A stretch of 64,000 bases of DNA. Source: Actinomycetes bacterium (GTDB lineage: Bacteria; Actinomycetota; Actinomycetes; Mycobacteriales; Mycobacteriaceae). Of the stretch, positions 16,537 through 25,292 are shown piece after piece. The notes under the pieces were generated by a model that was not told where the DNA came from, did no database searches, and saw only the letters and a list, made by a program, of their open reading frames with translations. Within the stretch, counting starts at the first letter, position 1. Every line of letters begins with the position of its first letter. The stretch is taken from the NCBI GenBank assembly GCA_023432405.1, contig JAEYUQ010000003.1, positions 1 through 64,000 on the forward strand, read 5' to 3'. The translations under genes were made by a program, and so were the position numbers.

Positions 16537-17604
16537 ATGGTTTCCCACACTACGATGTCTCAATCACGCGAATCTTCAGTTCCAGACCAGCAGACAGAAC
16601 AACCGCTACGAATTATCGTGGCACGCCACCCGTTCCCCGAAGAGAAGAAGGATAAAGCTCGGGAGGTGGCTAAGAAAGATCCCAAAGCCAGAGATTTTCT
16701 GGCTACCCAAAACGCCCTCAAAGACGCCGAACACGACGGCCTGGAGTTTGTGGCATGGTTAGGGCGCTCCACCCATATCCAGGTGCGCGTGGTGACATCG
16801 TTTGTTCGCCCCTGGCCTGCTGCGTCCATCAGCTCTCTGGGAACGAAGTACAAGAAATGGCTCAAGAAACAGGAACGGGATACCCGCCAGCAGGTAGCTC
16901 AAGAATTGGCAGATGCGGGTATAGAAAAGCACCAAAGAGACGAGAAGTTCTCGGTCTTTATGGACGGCCCTTCCGAAACTTCTCTGCTTATCCGCCAAGC
17001 CAAGGAGTTCAACGCAAACCTCATCATTTTGGGGTCAGATATTTCAGCTGACAAGGGGCACTTCCTGGCTACCAGCACTGCAGAGTCACTTCTTCACAAT
17101 TCCCCGACCCCGCTGGGGCTTACCCCTCGAAAAGTGAAGCTCTCAAAGCGCGGTGTCACGCGCGTGAACTTTGCCTATCTGTCCTCGGATACGGGGGAAT
17201 CTTATGAGGCCTTGCGCTACGCGGCTGATCTCGCCGTGCGTTTCGGGGCGTCGCTAAGGATTCTGGGTATTACCCCTGCGGGAATGTTGGACGCTTCTCT
17301 CCTGGAATTGGACAGGCTTGTCTACGAAATGAACAACGAGTGGCGCGAGCACGCACTCTCCATGCTGGATCAGGCCAGCGACAAAGTAGCAGAGTTTCAC
17401 CCCGAGCTCTCTGTGGAAACTGGCTTGGCTTCAGGACACGGGTGGGACGGAGCGCTGGCCTCGGTGAAATGGAAGAAGGGGGATTTGCTGTGCTTGGGGT
17501 CCCAGGACTCTGGGCCTCTCAAGAGAGTGTTTATTGGTTCTTCAGCTTCAGAGCTTCTCCCCTATGTGGAGGTACCCATCCTGGTTCACCACGAAAGAAC
17601 CTAG
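16537..17604 (+). CDS. universal stress protein family, two tandem USP domains
   Basis: A 355-residue cytoplasmic protein. The first USP-like domain spans about residues 25-195 and includes an insert. The second spans about 205-352 and starts RVNFAYLSSDTGESYEALRYAADLA. It ends with GSQDSGPLKRVFIGSSASELL, which resembles the ATP-binding G-2X-G-9X-G(S/T) motif, then VPILVHH. Family members bind ATP or AMP and are linked to stress or dormancy; the role here is inferred only. The start could also be the ATG at 16555. Confidence 0.8.
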   Translation: MVSHTTMSQSRESSVPDQQTEQPLRIIVARHPFPEEKKDKAREVAKKDPKARDFLATQNALKDAEHDGLEFVAWLGRSTHIQVRVVTSFVRPWPAASISSLGTKYKKWLKKQERDTRQQVAQELADAGIEKHQRDEKFSVFMDGPSETSLLIRQAKEFNANLIILGSDISADKGHFLATSTAESLLHNSPTPLGLTPRKVKLSKRGVTRVNFAYLSSDTGESYEALRYAADLAVRFGASLRILGITPAGMLDASLLELDRLVYEMNNEWREHALSMLDQASDKVAEFHPELSVETGLASGHGWDGALASVKWKKGDLLCLGSQDSGPLKRVFIGSSASELLPYVEVPILVHHERT

Positions 17605-17700
17605 AGGCTCCTAGACTGCTGGATATGGCTCAGCTTCACAAGGCCACAGGAAGGCAACTCTGGCGGCATACATCGGTAGTGCTCAACGCGGTGATGGACT

Positions 17701-18201
17701 ATGCCTGAGGACTACTCAAACACTTTCGACCATCCGGAAAACTACCTTCATGAGGTGGCGGATGATTCCAACCGTCAGCGGCCTGTTCCGCGTAATCTGG
17801 AGGAACTCCTGGCTGAGCCGGACCCTCTCGTAGAACTGGCAGAAAACAAGAAATCCACCAAACAGGCCATTCTTTACACCCTGATTACCCCGCTGGTGTT
17901 TCTGGTGTGCGCATTAGGCTCACGCTGGCTTCTCCATAGCCTTGGTGGCCCTCTCTGCATCGAAAATCCCGCTGCCACCCTCTGCTCGCGCAACCAAGAA
18001 GTATGGTGGCCTATAGTGACGAGCTTTATCGCGTTTCTCATCGTGGTGGGGTGCTCGGTCATGATGATTACCAAGCTCAACCACTACAAACGCTGGCGTC
18101 CCTGGATGGGCTCCTTCTGGGTACTGGTGCCCCTAGCAATGATGTGGTGGGTCTATACCTTGCCCATCGTCATCTTGGGACAAGGAAACCCCTGGATCTG
18201 A
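17701..18201 (+). CDS. conserved membrane protein, unknown function
   Basis: 166 residues. A charged N-terminus of about 57 residues is followed by three hydrophobic segments (about 58-82, 101-124 and 136-161). No enzymatic motif was recognised. It follows the universal stress gene by about 100 bp on the same strand. Its stop codon lies inside the loop of the terminator hairpin at 18189-18210. Confidence 0.65.
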   Translation: MPEDYSNTFDHPENYLHEVADDSNRQRPVPRNLEELLAEPDPLVELAENKKSTKQAILYTLITPLVFLVCALGSRWLLHSLGGPLCIENPAATLCSRNQEVWWPIVTSFIAFLIVVGCSVMMITKLNHYKRWRPWMGSFWVLVPLAMMWWVYTLPIVILGQGNPWI

Positions 18202-18210
18202 ATCCAGGGG
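18189..18210. terminator. terminator hairpin between convergent genes
   Basis: CCCCTGGAT (18189-18197) pairs perfectly with ATCCAGGGG (18202-18210) across a 4-nt loop, and the stop codon of the upstream gene falls in the loop. No long T-run on either side. It probably separates the membrane-protein gene from katG. Confidence 0.65.
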
Positions 18211-18240
18211 TGATCGTATCCAGGAGTAAGCGCGCAGAAC

Positions 18241-20445
18241 CTAGTTCTTGACGTCGTAGCGATCTGCGTTCATCACCTTGACCCAGGCATCCACAAACTG
18301 CTTGATAAAGCGCTCTTCACCATCAGCTGAGGCGTACACCTCCGCCAATGCGCGCAACTCAGAATTGGAGCCGAACACCAAATCATTACGGGTTGCCCGC
18401 CACTTTGCCTCGCACGTGGAACGATCCTTCGCCTCAAAGGCTGCGGACACAGGATCCAGAGCCGTCCACTCATACTTGATGTCCAAGAGGTTCACAAAGA
18501 AGTCGTTGGTCAGCTGACCCTTGCGATCCGTCAAAACACCCAGGTCTGAGTTATCCCAGTTGGTACCAATCACGCGCAGACCACCCACAAGAGCAGTCAT
18601 CTCTGGAGGTGTCAGATCCAAAAGGTTTGCCCTGTCAATGAGCAAATACTCAGCAGGAACAGCAGCCGTGGCAGAGGACTGGTAGTTGCGGAAACCGTCA
18701 TGCCCCTGGTTCAGGAAGGCTTGGTCACGCTGATCCGTCATCTCCTCAGTGGCGTCGGTGCGGCCAGGGGTAAACGGCACAGTCAGGTTGTGTCCTGCCG
18801 CCTCAGCTGCCTTTTCGACGCCCACCGAACCGGCAAGCACAATAAGGTCAGCCAGGGATACCTCACCGGGGCCTTGGTTGAACTCAGTCTGAATTTCCTC
18901 CAGAACGGCCAGCACTTTCTTGAGCTGCTCCGGGTTATTGACCTCCCAGTTCACCATCGGTTCCAGGCGGATTCGAGCACCGTTAGCACCGCCGCGCTTA
19001 TCAGAAATGCGGAAGGTAGAGGCTGAGGCCCAGGCGGTTGTCACCATTTCAGAAACAGTGAGGCCGGAATCAGCAATTTTTGCACGAAGCTGAGCAACAT
19101 CGGCGTCGTTAAGGATATAGGTGGGTTCCGGAACCGGGTCCTGCCAGAGGAACTGCTGCTCGGGGACTTCCGGCCCCAGGTAGCGCGATACTGGCCCCAT
19201 GTCACGGTGAGTCAGCTTGTACCAGCCTTCCGCGAAGGCTTTGGTGAAGCGCTCTTGATCCTCCTTGAAGATGAGTGACCACTTCCGAAGAACCGGATGC
19301 TCCCGAAGCGCAATGTCTGAGGTCAGCATTCTCGGCTCACGACGTCCCTGAAGATCAGCCTCAGGAACCATATCGGAGCCCTCGTTGTTGGTGGGACGCC
19401 ACTGGTGAGCACCATAGGGAGACTTCATAAGCTCCCAGTCATATCCAAACAGAATGTGGAAGAACTCGGAATCCCAGCGCGTGGGGTGATACGTCCAGGT
19501 GACCTCAGGGCCGCCACCAATGGTATCGACCCCTTTACCGGAACCGTAGGAGGACTTCCAGCCCAACCCCATCTGCTCCATAGGTGCAGCCTCAGGCTCT
19601 GGGCCAACAGCACTATCAGGGCCAGCACCGTGAGTCTTACCAAAGGTGTGACCACCAGCAATAAGAGCGACAGTCTCATCGGGATCCATACCCATGCGTC
19701 CAAAGGTGGCAATGATCTCATCACCAGAAGCAATGGGATCAGGGTTTCCACCAGGGCCTTCAGGGTTCACGTAAATCAAGCCCATTTCCGTGGCGCCCAA
19801 GGGGCGATCCAGATCATCAGCAGATTTGTTCTCAGAGCCGGGGTAGCGGGCGTCGTCAGTAAGCCACGTCTTTTCATTGCCCCAGTACACGTCATCATCC
19901 GGCTCCCAGCGATCCTCACGACCACCGGCGAAACCGATAACAGGCACGCCCATCATTTCAAGGGCAACCGTACCGGCCAAAATCATTAGGTCAGCCCAGG
20001 AAATAGCCTGGCCGTACTTCTGCTTAATAGGCCAAATGAGACGGCGGGCTTTATCCAAAAGGACGTTATCCGGCCAGGAGTTCAAAGGAGCGAAGCGCTG
20101 CATACCCTCACCGGCGCCACCGCGACCGTCGAAAATGCGGTAAGTCCCGGCAGAGTGCCAGGCCATGCGTACCATGAGTGGGCCGTAGTGGCCGAAGTCT
20201 GCCGGCCACCAGTCCTGCGGGGTGGTGAGAAGCTCCCGAAGATCCTGTTTGAGGGCTTCATAATCTAAGGAGTTAAAGGCTTCCTTGTAGTTGAAGTCCT
20301 CTCCCAGGGGATTCCCCTTCGCGGGGTACTTCTTCAAAATGTCAATGTTGAGCTTGTCCGGCCACCAATCTTCATTGGTGGTTCCCGTGTTATGACGAGC
20401 CTGGGTGTGAACAACTGGGCACGAGCCCTCTTCCGTGGTTGCCAC
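18241..20445 (-). CDS. katG: catalase-peroxidase
   Basis: A 734-residue bifunctional haem enzyme that removes hydrogen peroxide. Key residues: distal Trp96-His97 in MAWHSAGTYR, Tyr225 in LIYVNPEG and Met251, which with Trp96 form the KatG Met-Tyr-Trp adduct, and proximal His266 in GGHTFGKTH. The C-terminal half is the degenerate second peroxidase domain. I chose the GTG at 20445, which has AAAGGGG 5 nt upstream, over a GTG at 20487 with no good site. The position equivalent to Ser315 of M. tuberculosis KatG is glycine (TIGGGPEV). No furA gene precedes it. Confidence 0.96.
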   Translation of the reverse strand: MATTEEGSCPVVHTQARHNTGTTNEDWWPDKLNIDILKKYPAKGNPLGEDFNYKEAFNSLDYEALKQDLRELLTTPQDWWPADFGHYGPLMVRMAWHSAGTYRIFDGRGGAGEGMQRFAPLNSWPDNVLLDKARRLIWPIKQKYGQAISWADLMILAGTVALEMMGVPVIGFAGGREDRWEPDDDVYWGNEKTWLTDDARYPGSENKSADDLDRPLGATEMGLIYVNPEGPGGNPDPIASGDEIIATFGRMGMDPDETVALIAGGHTFGKTHGAGPDSAVGPEPEAAPMEQMGLGWKSSYGSGKGVDTIGGGPEVTWTYHPTRWDSEFFHILFGYDWELMKSPYGAHQWRPTNNEGSDMVPEADLQGRREPRMLTSDIALREHPVLRKWSLIFKEDQERFTKAFAEGWYKLTHRDMGPVSRYLGPEVPEQQFLWQDPVPEPTYILNDADVAQLRAKIADSGLTVSEMVTTAWASASTFRISDKRGGANGARIRLEPMVNWEVNNPEQLKKVLAVLEEIQTEFNQGPGEVSLADLIVLAGSVGVEKAAEAAGHNLTVPFTPGRTDATEEMTDQRDQAFLNQGHDGFRNYQSSATAAVPAEYLLIDRANLLDLTPPEMTALVGGLRVIGTNWDNSDLGVLTDRKGQLTNDFFVNLLDIKYEWTALDPVSAAFEAKDRSTCEAKWRATRNDLVFGSNSELRALAEVYASADGEERFIKQFVDAWVKVMNADRYDVKN

Positions 20446-20584
20446 TGAAGCCCCTTTCTGTTTGTAAGTGACTATCCTGGTCTTCACTGATCTTTGTGTG
20501 ATCTCTACCCAGAGTAACCCGCTGCCCCGACTTCCTCTAGCTATTAGTCAAAATTATCAGGGTTTTTTTATTAAAAGGGAGTGC

Positions 20585-21298
20585 TTATCTTTTGCTCAGG
20601 TGTGGTTTCAGTGCGCGGGAACGCAACGCCCAGAGTAAAAGCTGCCCACCGAGCACAGCTCCCAGGGTGTTGAAAAGAAGATCATCAACATCTGAACGGC
20701 CGATTGCGAAGGTGTATTGGGTGATTTCAATACACAAGCTGGTGAGAAAGGCTAAGAGCGCTACAACCTTGAGGCTTGAACCGCGCGAGCAACGTCTCAC
20801 CCCAGGGATCGGCTGACCCGCAGATGAGGAGACCGAGGTAGGAGGCGATGAAACCAAGGTAGGGGGTAGAAAGGCTGACCCCGCAGGTACAGAAGCTGAC
20901 CCCGCAGGTAGAGAGGGTTGAAGTAAGAAGCACAGGAAAAAACCGAAGGGAAGGAAAAGGAGGGTGTTGCCGAAGTAGTCGAATGTAGCATCAAAAAGAT
21001 TGAGGTTCCAGAGATCATCGAGGGGAATTGGTTTGATGGCTCGAACACGCTGATTCTCTGCAAGCCAAAGGCCGGGAACCTCAAAAAAGGTTTTCCCAAC
21101 CGTAAACAGAAGAATAATGAAGCAAGAGAGGTAGAAGAGAAATCCCGCCAGCGGGTGCTGGAGAGGTTGCGGGTAAGGGGGCCGGTGAGAGTTACGCTCG
21201 GCGCTGTGACGCTGGGAGGAGCGCGACGAGGGATTAGTTGCCTGGAAGCATCGGTGAGAGCAGCGTGGCTGCTGTGATGTGGTGCGGGCTTGCTTCAC
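20585..21298 (-). CDS. VanZ-family membrane protein
   Basis: Membrane protein of the VanZ family: PIPLDDLWNLNLFDATFDYFGNTLLFLPFGFFL, then CIEITQYTFAIGRSDVDDLLFNTLGAVLG near the C-terminus, with about four helices. Start uncertain: the frame is open to 21424, but the upstream part looks like untranslated sequence; a GTG at 21298 with a CAGAAT hexamer 8 nt upstream is plausible. Between helices is a small repeat, LPAGSAS/VPAGSAF. VanZ proteins have been linked to teicoplanin or lipoglycopeptide tolerance in some bacteria, but most are uncharacterised. Confidence 0.7.
   Translation of the reverse strand: MKQARTTSQQPRCSHRCFQATNPSSRSSQRHSAERNSHRPPYPQPLQHPLAGFLFYLSCFIILLFTVGKTFFEVPGLWLAENQRVRAIKPIPLDDLWNLNLFDATFDYFGNTLLFLPFGFFLCFLLQPSLPAGSASVPAGSAFLPPTLVSSPPTSVSSSAGQPIPGVRRCSRGSSLKVVALLAFLTSLCIEITQYTFAIGRSDVDDLLFNTLGAVLGGQLLLWALRSRALKPHLSKR
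20874..20910. repeat. 21-bp tandem repeat inside the VanZ-like gene
   Basis: GCTGACCCCGCAGGTA occurs at 20874-20889 and again at 20895-20910 (period 21 bp), encoding a seven-residue repeat. A weaker third copy lies near 20812. It expands a loop between membrane helices. Confidence 0.6.
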
Positions 21299-21507
21299 AC
21301 TCTCCCATTCTGCCCTCTCATTGCAACGAGCATGAAAGAACACGTCTCCACGCCCAGCACGAGGCTTTTGCGGTATCCCTATTACAGGAGTGTGTCGCCC
21401 GGCAGCAGGAACCTTGTGCAGCACCCGAATTGTGCGACACCCACACCGCGGGGGTTCTCAGCGGTTTACACCACCCCACAAGGGGCTATGGAACGTATGG
21501 TGAGGAT

Positions 21508-23043
21508 ATGAAACCGCTGTATTCAGTAAAAGAAGTCCGCGCAGGTGAACAACCTTTGCTTGATGCCCAGTGGGAACCGGACCAGCTTATGAGGCAGGCT
21601 GCGCGGGGCGTCGCAAAGGTAGCTCTTGACATCTTGAAACAGCAATCTCCGCTTGATTCTGACAACGCCCAGGAGGTTTTAGTTCTGGCGGGAGCAGGGG
21701 GTAATGGCGGTGATTCCCTCTTTGCTGGAAGTCACGTGGCTCAGAGCGGGTACCCGTGCCGGGCAATCCTCGTGGATTCTCACGGCAAGGTGCATCAGCC
21801 AGCACTGAAAGCTTTTACGGAGGCTGGCGGGAAAGTTCTTTCTGATTGGCAGGAACAGCTCTCCAGAGGGGAACTGTCTACGAGTTACACACTCATTATT
21901 GACGGCATCTTGGGTATAGGCGGACACGGCGGACTGAGGGAACCCGCTGCTACATTAGTGAAGTATGTTCACGGTTACGTCCTGGCTGTGGATATTCCCT
22001 CAGGTGTTTCTGCCGATACCGGAGTAGCGCATGACCCACACGTGACTGCAACCCGCACAGTAACCTTTGGTGGGCTGCGCTACGCTCACGCCCTCTCCCC
22101 GGAATGTGGGCACGTAGAGCTGTGCGATATTGGCCTGACCGGCACAGATAGCTCTCCTGCAGCACCTCCTCCCCAGGAGCGTCGCACCCTATCCCAAACA
22201 CTTCCACCGAGCACCACCTTTTACCACCAGGCCTTACATACAGCCGGTTGGGAAAGCCTGGAACCAAAGGACACGGATAACAAGTACAGCGGTGGAGTAG
22301 TGGGAATATGCGCTGGTTCCGAGCGTTTCCCGGGTGCGGGAATTCTGGCGGCTACGGCAGCGGTTCGAGCCACGCCAGCTATGGTGCGCTACGTTGGTAA
22401 CCTCCGGGACATGGTGGTGACCTCGGTGCCAGAAGTAGTGGTTTCCGCTCAAGTGGCTGAGACTGGACGGGTTCAGTGCTGGGTGGTGGGCCCAGGGCGC
22501 GGTACTGACTCGGTTGCCTTGTCTGAGTTCTTGGAGCTCCTGAATAGACCAGAACCGCTAGTTATTGATGCTGATGCGCTAACACTTCTTGCCCAATCAC
22601 ACGATGCTCAAAAGGCTCTCCAAGCACGGAATTCCTTTACTCTCTTAACTCCGCACGAAGGCGAATTCCAAAGGCTTCAAGCGCTTTCGGAGGATCGTCT
22701 TTCCAGCGTGCGCAACCTTGCACACCGCTATGGATGTTCAGTGTTGCTCAAAGGGCGCAGAACTATTGTTTCGGACGGCTCCCGAGTGGACGTGGTTAAT
22801 GCTGAGTCCTCATGGGCAGCCACCCCAGGTTCCGGGGACGTCCTTGCGGGAATACTTGGTGCCTATATAGCGCGCGCAGCTGCCCAAAACATATCCCTTT
22901 ACGACGCCGCTGTGCGCGCCGTTATTCTCCATGCGCGGGCTTCCTACGAGTCCGCAATCACTCCAGCAGGGGAAGCACCAACCTCAGCCTCACGCATTGC
23001 CGAAGCTATCCCTCTGGCAACGGCGAGGTTGTGTTCATACTGA
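21508..23043 (+). CDS. nnrD: bifunctional NAD(P)H-hydrate epimerase/dehydratase
   Basis: A 511-residue two-domain repair enzyme. The N-terminal YjeF_N epimerase domain (about 10-215: VLVLAGAGGNGGDSLFAG and DIPSGVSADTG) interconverts R and S hydrates of NADH/NADPH. The C-terminal dehydratase domain (about 250-510: VIDADALTLL, LLTPHEGEF, LLKGRRTIV, PGSGDVLAGILGAY) restores the cofactor using ADP or ATP. The ATG at 21508 is chosen because family similarity begins there. TATGGT ends 6 nt before it, and GGTGAGG could also serve as a ribosome site. The 5' flank overlaps the uncertain end of the divergent VanZ-like gene. Confidence 0.93.
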   Translation: MKPLYSVKEVRAGEQPLLDAQWEPDQLMRQAARGVAKVALDILKQQSPLDSDNAQEVLVLAGAGGNGGDSLFAGSHVAQSGYPCRAILVDSHGKVHQPALKAFTEAGGKVLSDWQEQLSRGELSTSYTLIIDGILGIGGHGGLREPAATLVKYVHGYVLAVDIPSGVSADTGVAHDPHVTATRTVTFGGLRYAHALSPECGHVELCDIGLTGTDSSPAAPPPQERRTLSQTLPPSTTFYHQALHTAGWESLEPKDTDNKYSGGVVGICAGSERFPGAGILAATAAVRATPAMVRYVGNLRDMVVTSVPEVVVSAQVAETGRVQCWVVGPGRGTDSVALSEFLELLNRPEPLVIDADALTLLAQSHDAQKALQARNSFTLLTPHEGEFQRLQALSEDRLSSVRNLAHRYGCSVLLKGRRTIVSDGSRVDVVNAESSWAATPGSGDVLAGILGAYIARAAAQNISLYDAAVRAVILHARASYESAITPAGEAPTSASRIAEAIPLATARLCSY

Positions 23044-23074
23044 TTCTTCTCACTATCCAAATCTGCCCTGGAAG

Positions 23075-23383
23075 CTAAACTATGAAACTCAATAGCGTGT
23101 TGATGACCAGCTTTCCAGCCACCTGTGGATCATAATCTGGGCTTCCAACCCGGAGCATGCCGTTGATATCTGTGCAGAACTCCTTATCCTTGAGCTTCAC
23201 AAGAAGGTTTTCAATCAGAAAGTCTTTGCGAGTCCCCTCAGGTCTATACGCCGGAAAAGCTTCCAATATTTTATTCGGATTAAGGTTCTGAACGGTGAGA
23301 GCAAGCCAGAGATCGTACAGATCACGCCCTTTCTTGCGCTGATAGAGAGCTCGAAGCTTTGTAGCCACAAGCTGCCTACCCAC
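23075..23383 (-). pseudogene. remnant of an AbiEii/AbiGii-type nucleotidyltransferase toxin
   Basis: The segment LVATKLRALYQRKKGRDLYDLWLAL and the following helical tail match the C-terminal half of AbiEii-family (type IV toxin-antitoxin) nucleotidyltransferases, which are about 230-300 residues long. Only about 100 residues remain. The upstream DNA to 23490 is open in two frames, but neither gives the missing catalytic N-terminal half, and no AbiEi antitoxin gene is adjacent. It is most likely a decayed gene; expression of the fragment is doubtful. Confidence 0.65.
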
Positions 23384-23665
23384 AAGAAGCGACTCTCTGG
23401 ATTTTCCTGCGCAGTAGCCACAATTCTCATCATTTGTTCTACAAAGACCGTTGCCTCACCTAGGTTCAAGGCTGCTTCAGTATCCAAGAAAGCCGTGTAT
23501 TAAACACGCTTCTGAAGCAAGATCTCAGCGGAAACAGACAGCACCGTCGCTGGGGAGAGCAGTGTGTTTTCCCTCACAACGAGCACCAAAGTGGTATCAC
23601 TTTGATATTATGTTGGTACAGGATTACACGGTAATCTTCCCGCACTCCAGAAAGGACTGGTCACC

Positions 23666-24616
23666 ATGAACACACTGGCGCCCAATGGGCCTGCCGCTCC
23701 ACATACCGCACAACCTTCAGATAACGGCGTCGTCACGGAAAAAGAGCTCTGGCATCTTCACGGAAGTTCGGCAGCCTTGACGCTGCTTGGACTTGTTCTG
23801 GTCACAGCAGGCAGTATTGCCCTGGTGCCTCTCTCCATAAGTATTGGCGGTAAGGCCGCGTTCTGGGCGATCCCAGCGGGTGTGCTGTTTCCGATCGCAA
23901 TCCTCTGCACCACAGGCTTCGACATTATTCAGCCAGGCCACACCCGAGTGGTGCAGTTCTTTGGCAAATACATAGGAACAATCCGCACCGATGGGCTGAT
24001 CTTTACCTATCCCCTGACCGTGCGCCACAAGCTCTCGGTGAGGATTCACAACTTTGAAACCAACGAGCTCAAGATCAATGACGAAGACGGAAATCCCGTC
24101 ACTGCAGCCGGCATCATTGTGTGGACTGTTGGCGATACCGCCCGCGCCACCTTTGCAGTCACCGATTACCAAGCCTTTATCAAGACCCAGGCCGAAGCCG
24201 CCCTTCGCCACGTTATCTCCACTCACCCCTACGATGAAGGCACCCGCACGGAGGTTGTCAGCCTCCGTGGCTCTACCGACGTCGTTAGTCAGGAGCTAGC
24301 TGACGAAGTTGCGGCGCGCGTTCAATCCGCGGGTCTTACGATTATTGAAGCTCGGATAAGCTCTTTGTCCTACGCTCCGGAAATTGCTCAGGCTATGCTC
24401 CAGCGCCAGCAAGCTGCTGCGGTGGTGGCAGCCCGTGGTCGCATTGTGGAAGGCGCGGTTTCTATGGTTCAGGACGCGCTTCAGCAGCTGGAAAACCAGG
24501 GAATTGTGGATCTTGATGAGGAACGGCGGGCAGCGATGGTCTCTAACCTCCTTGTGGTGCTGTGCTCTGACAACCATGTTTCACCAGTAGTGAATACAGG
24601 AACTCTCTACAACTAG
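23666..24616 (+). CDS. SPFH/band-7 domain membrane protein
   Basis: 316 residues. Two hydrophobic segments (about 35-55 and 62-85) anchor the protein. A band-7 domain follows: GFDIIQPGHTRVVQFFGKYIGTIR, then the helical ADEVAARVQSAGLTIIEARI region. Such proteins form large oligomers on membranes and organise proteases or microdomains. GAAAGGA precedes the ATG. It is followed 54 bp later by a small ribbon-helix-helix protein gene on the same strand, a pairing I recall from other actinobacteria. Confidence 0.85.
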   Translation: MNTLAPNGPAAPHTAQPSDNGVVTEKELWHLHGSSAALTLLGLVLVTAGSIALVPLSISIGGKAAFWAIPAGVLFPIAILCTTGFDIIQPGHTRVVQFFGKYIGTIRTDGLIFTYPLTVRHKLSVRIHNFETNELKINDEDGNPVTAAGIIVWTVGDTARATFAVTDYQAFIKTQAEAALRHVISTHPYDEGTRTEVVSLRGSTDVVSQELADEVAARVQSAGLTIIEARISSLSYAPEIAQAMLQRQQAAAVVAARGRIVEGAVSMVQDALQQLENQGIVDLDEERRAAMVSNLLVVLCSDNHVSPVVNTGTLYN

Positions 24617-24670
24617 AGTTTTCTAGGAATCAAAGCTGAGCAGAATCCATAGAGATTCTCAAGGAGATTT

Positions 24671-24880
24671 ATGGCTAATCACCGAGTGTCCTCTGGCAGG
24701 CGTAAGACTCTGTCACTACGGCTGACGCCGGAGGTCTATGAGGGAGTTGCGCGGTGGGCGGCGGAGGATCTTCGATCCATTAACGCTCAAATAGAAATGC
24801 TGTTGCGCACCAGCCTGAAAAAGGCTGGGAGGCTACCTTCCCAGCAAGAGCAGGAAGACTCCTCAAGGAAAAACTCCTAA
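24671..24880 (+). CDS. small Arc/ribbon-helix-helix DNA-binding protein
   Basis: 69 residues. The segment KTLSLRLTPEVYEGVARWAAEDLRSINAQIEMLLR has the strand-helix-helix pattern of Arc/CopG proteins, and the tail is charged. AAGGAGA lies 6 nt before the ATG. The tight link to the SPFH gene suggests it regulates or works with it; no toxin is adjacent. Confidence 0.75.
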   Translation: MANHRVSSGRRKTLSLRLTPEVYEGVARWAAEDLRSINAQIEMLLRTSLKKAGRLPSQQEQEDSSRKNS

Positions 24881-24921
24881 GAAACACCTGCTCTGGCTTA
24901 TGAAGAGCAGGCATAAAAAAG

Positions 24922-24994
24922 TGCGCCCGGAGGGACTCGAACCCCCAACCTTCTGATCCGTAGTCAGATGCTCTATCCATTGAGCCACGGGCGC
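24922..24994 (-). tRNA. tRNA-Arg (anticodon ACG)
   Basis: A full cloverleaf reads on the minus strand from 24994: acceptor GCGCCCG/CGGGCGC, D-arm GGCTCAATGGATAGAGC, anticodon loop CTACGGA and T-arm with GGTTCGAGTCC. The 3' CCA is not encoded. ACG, modified to ICG, reads CGU/CGC/CGA. Confidence 0.95.
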
Positions 24995-25080
24995 GCACGC
25001 TGCGGAGCAACGCAACGACTGTGTACTTTACCTCTCGGTACCAGATTCGCCAAAACTCCTGCTTAGGAGACAGAAACCAA

Positions 25081-25110
25081 ATCCCTTCACCGCCTGAGCA
25101 GTGAAGGGAT
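25081..25110 (-). terminator. terminator downstream of tRNA-Ser(GCU)
   Basis: ATCCCTTCAC (25081-25090) pairs perfectly with GTGAAGGGAT (25101-25110) across a 10-nt loop, two bases past the tRNA end. A TTTGG tract follows on the minus strand. Confidence 0.75.
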
Positions 25111-25112
25111 AA

Positions 25113-25203
25113 TGGCGGAGATGACAGGATTTGAACCTGCGGCCCTCGTCAAAAGAGCAACTCATTAGCAGTGAGCCCCATTCGGCCTCTCTGGCACATC
25201 TCC
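25113..25203 (-). tRNA. tRNA-Ser (anticodon GCU)
   Basis: A class II tRNA reads on the minus strand from 25203: acceptor GGAGATG/CATCTCC, a long variable arm, anticodon loop CTGCTAA (GCT) and T-loop GTTCAAATCC. The 3' CCA is encoded. It reads AGC/AGU. Confidence 0.95.
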
Positions 25204-25292
25204 AGTTCTCAACGCACTTGGCGCAGAACTTCTTATCACTGTACCTAGAAAATGTGCATCGAACAAAATTCCTTGTGAGTACTCTCAGAGGC

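Noticed and set aside
25131..25292. N-terminal extension of the aminotransferase
   Set aside because: It would run through the tRNA-Ser gene; similarity and the -10 hexamer both place the start at 25293.
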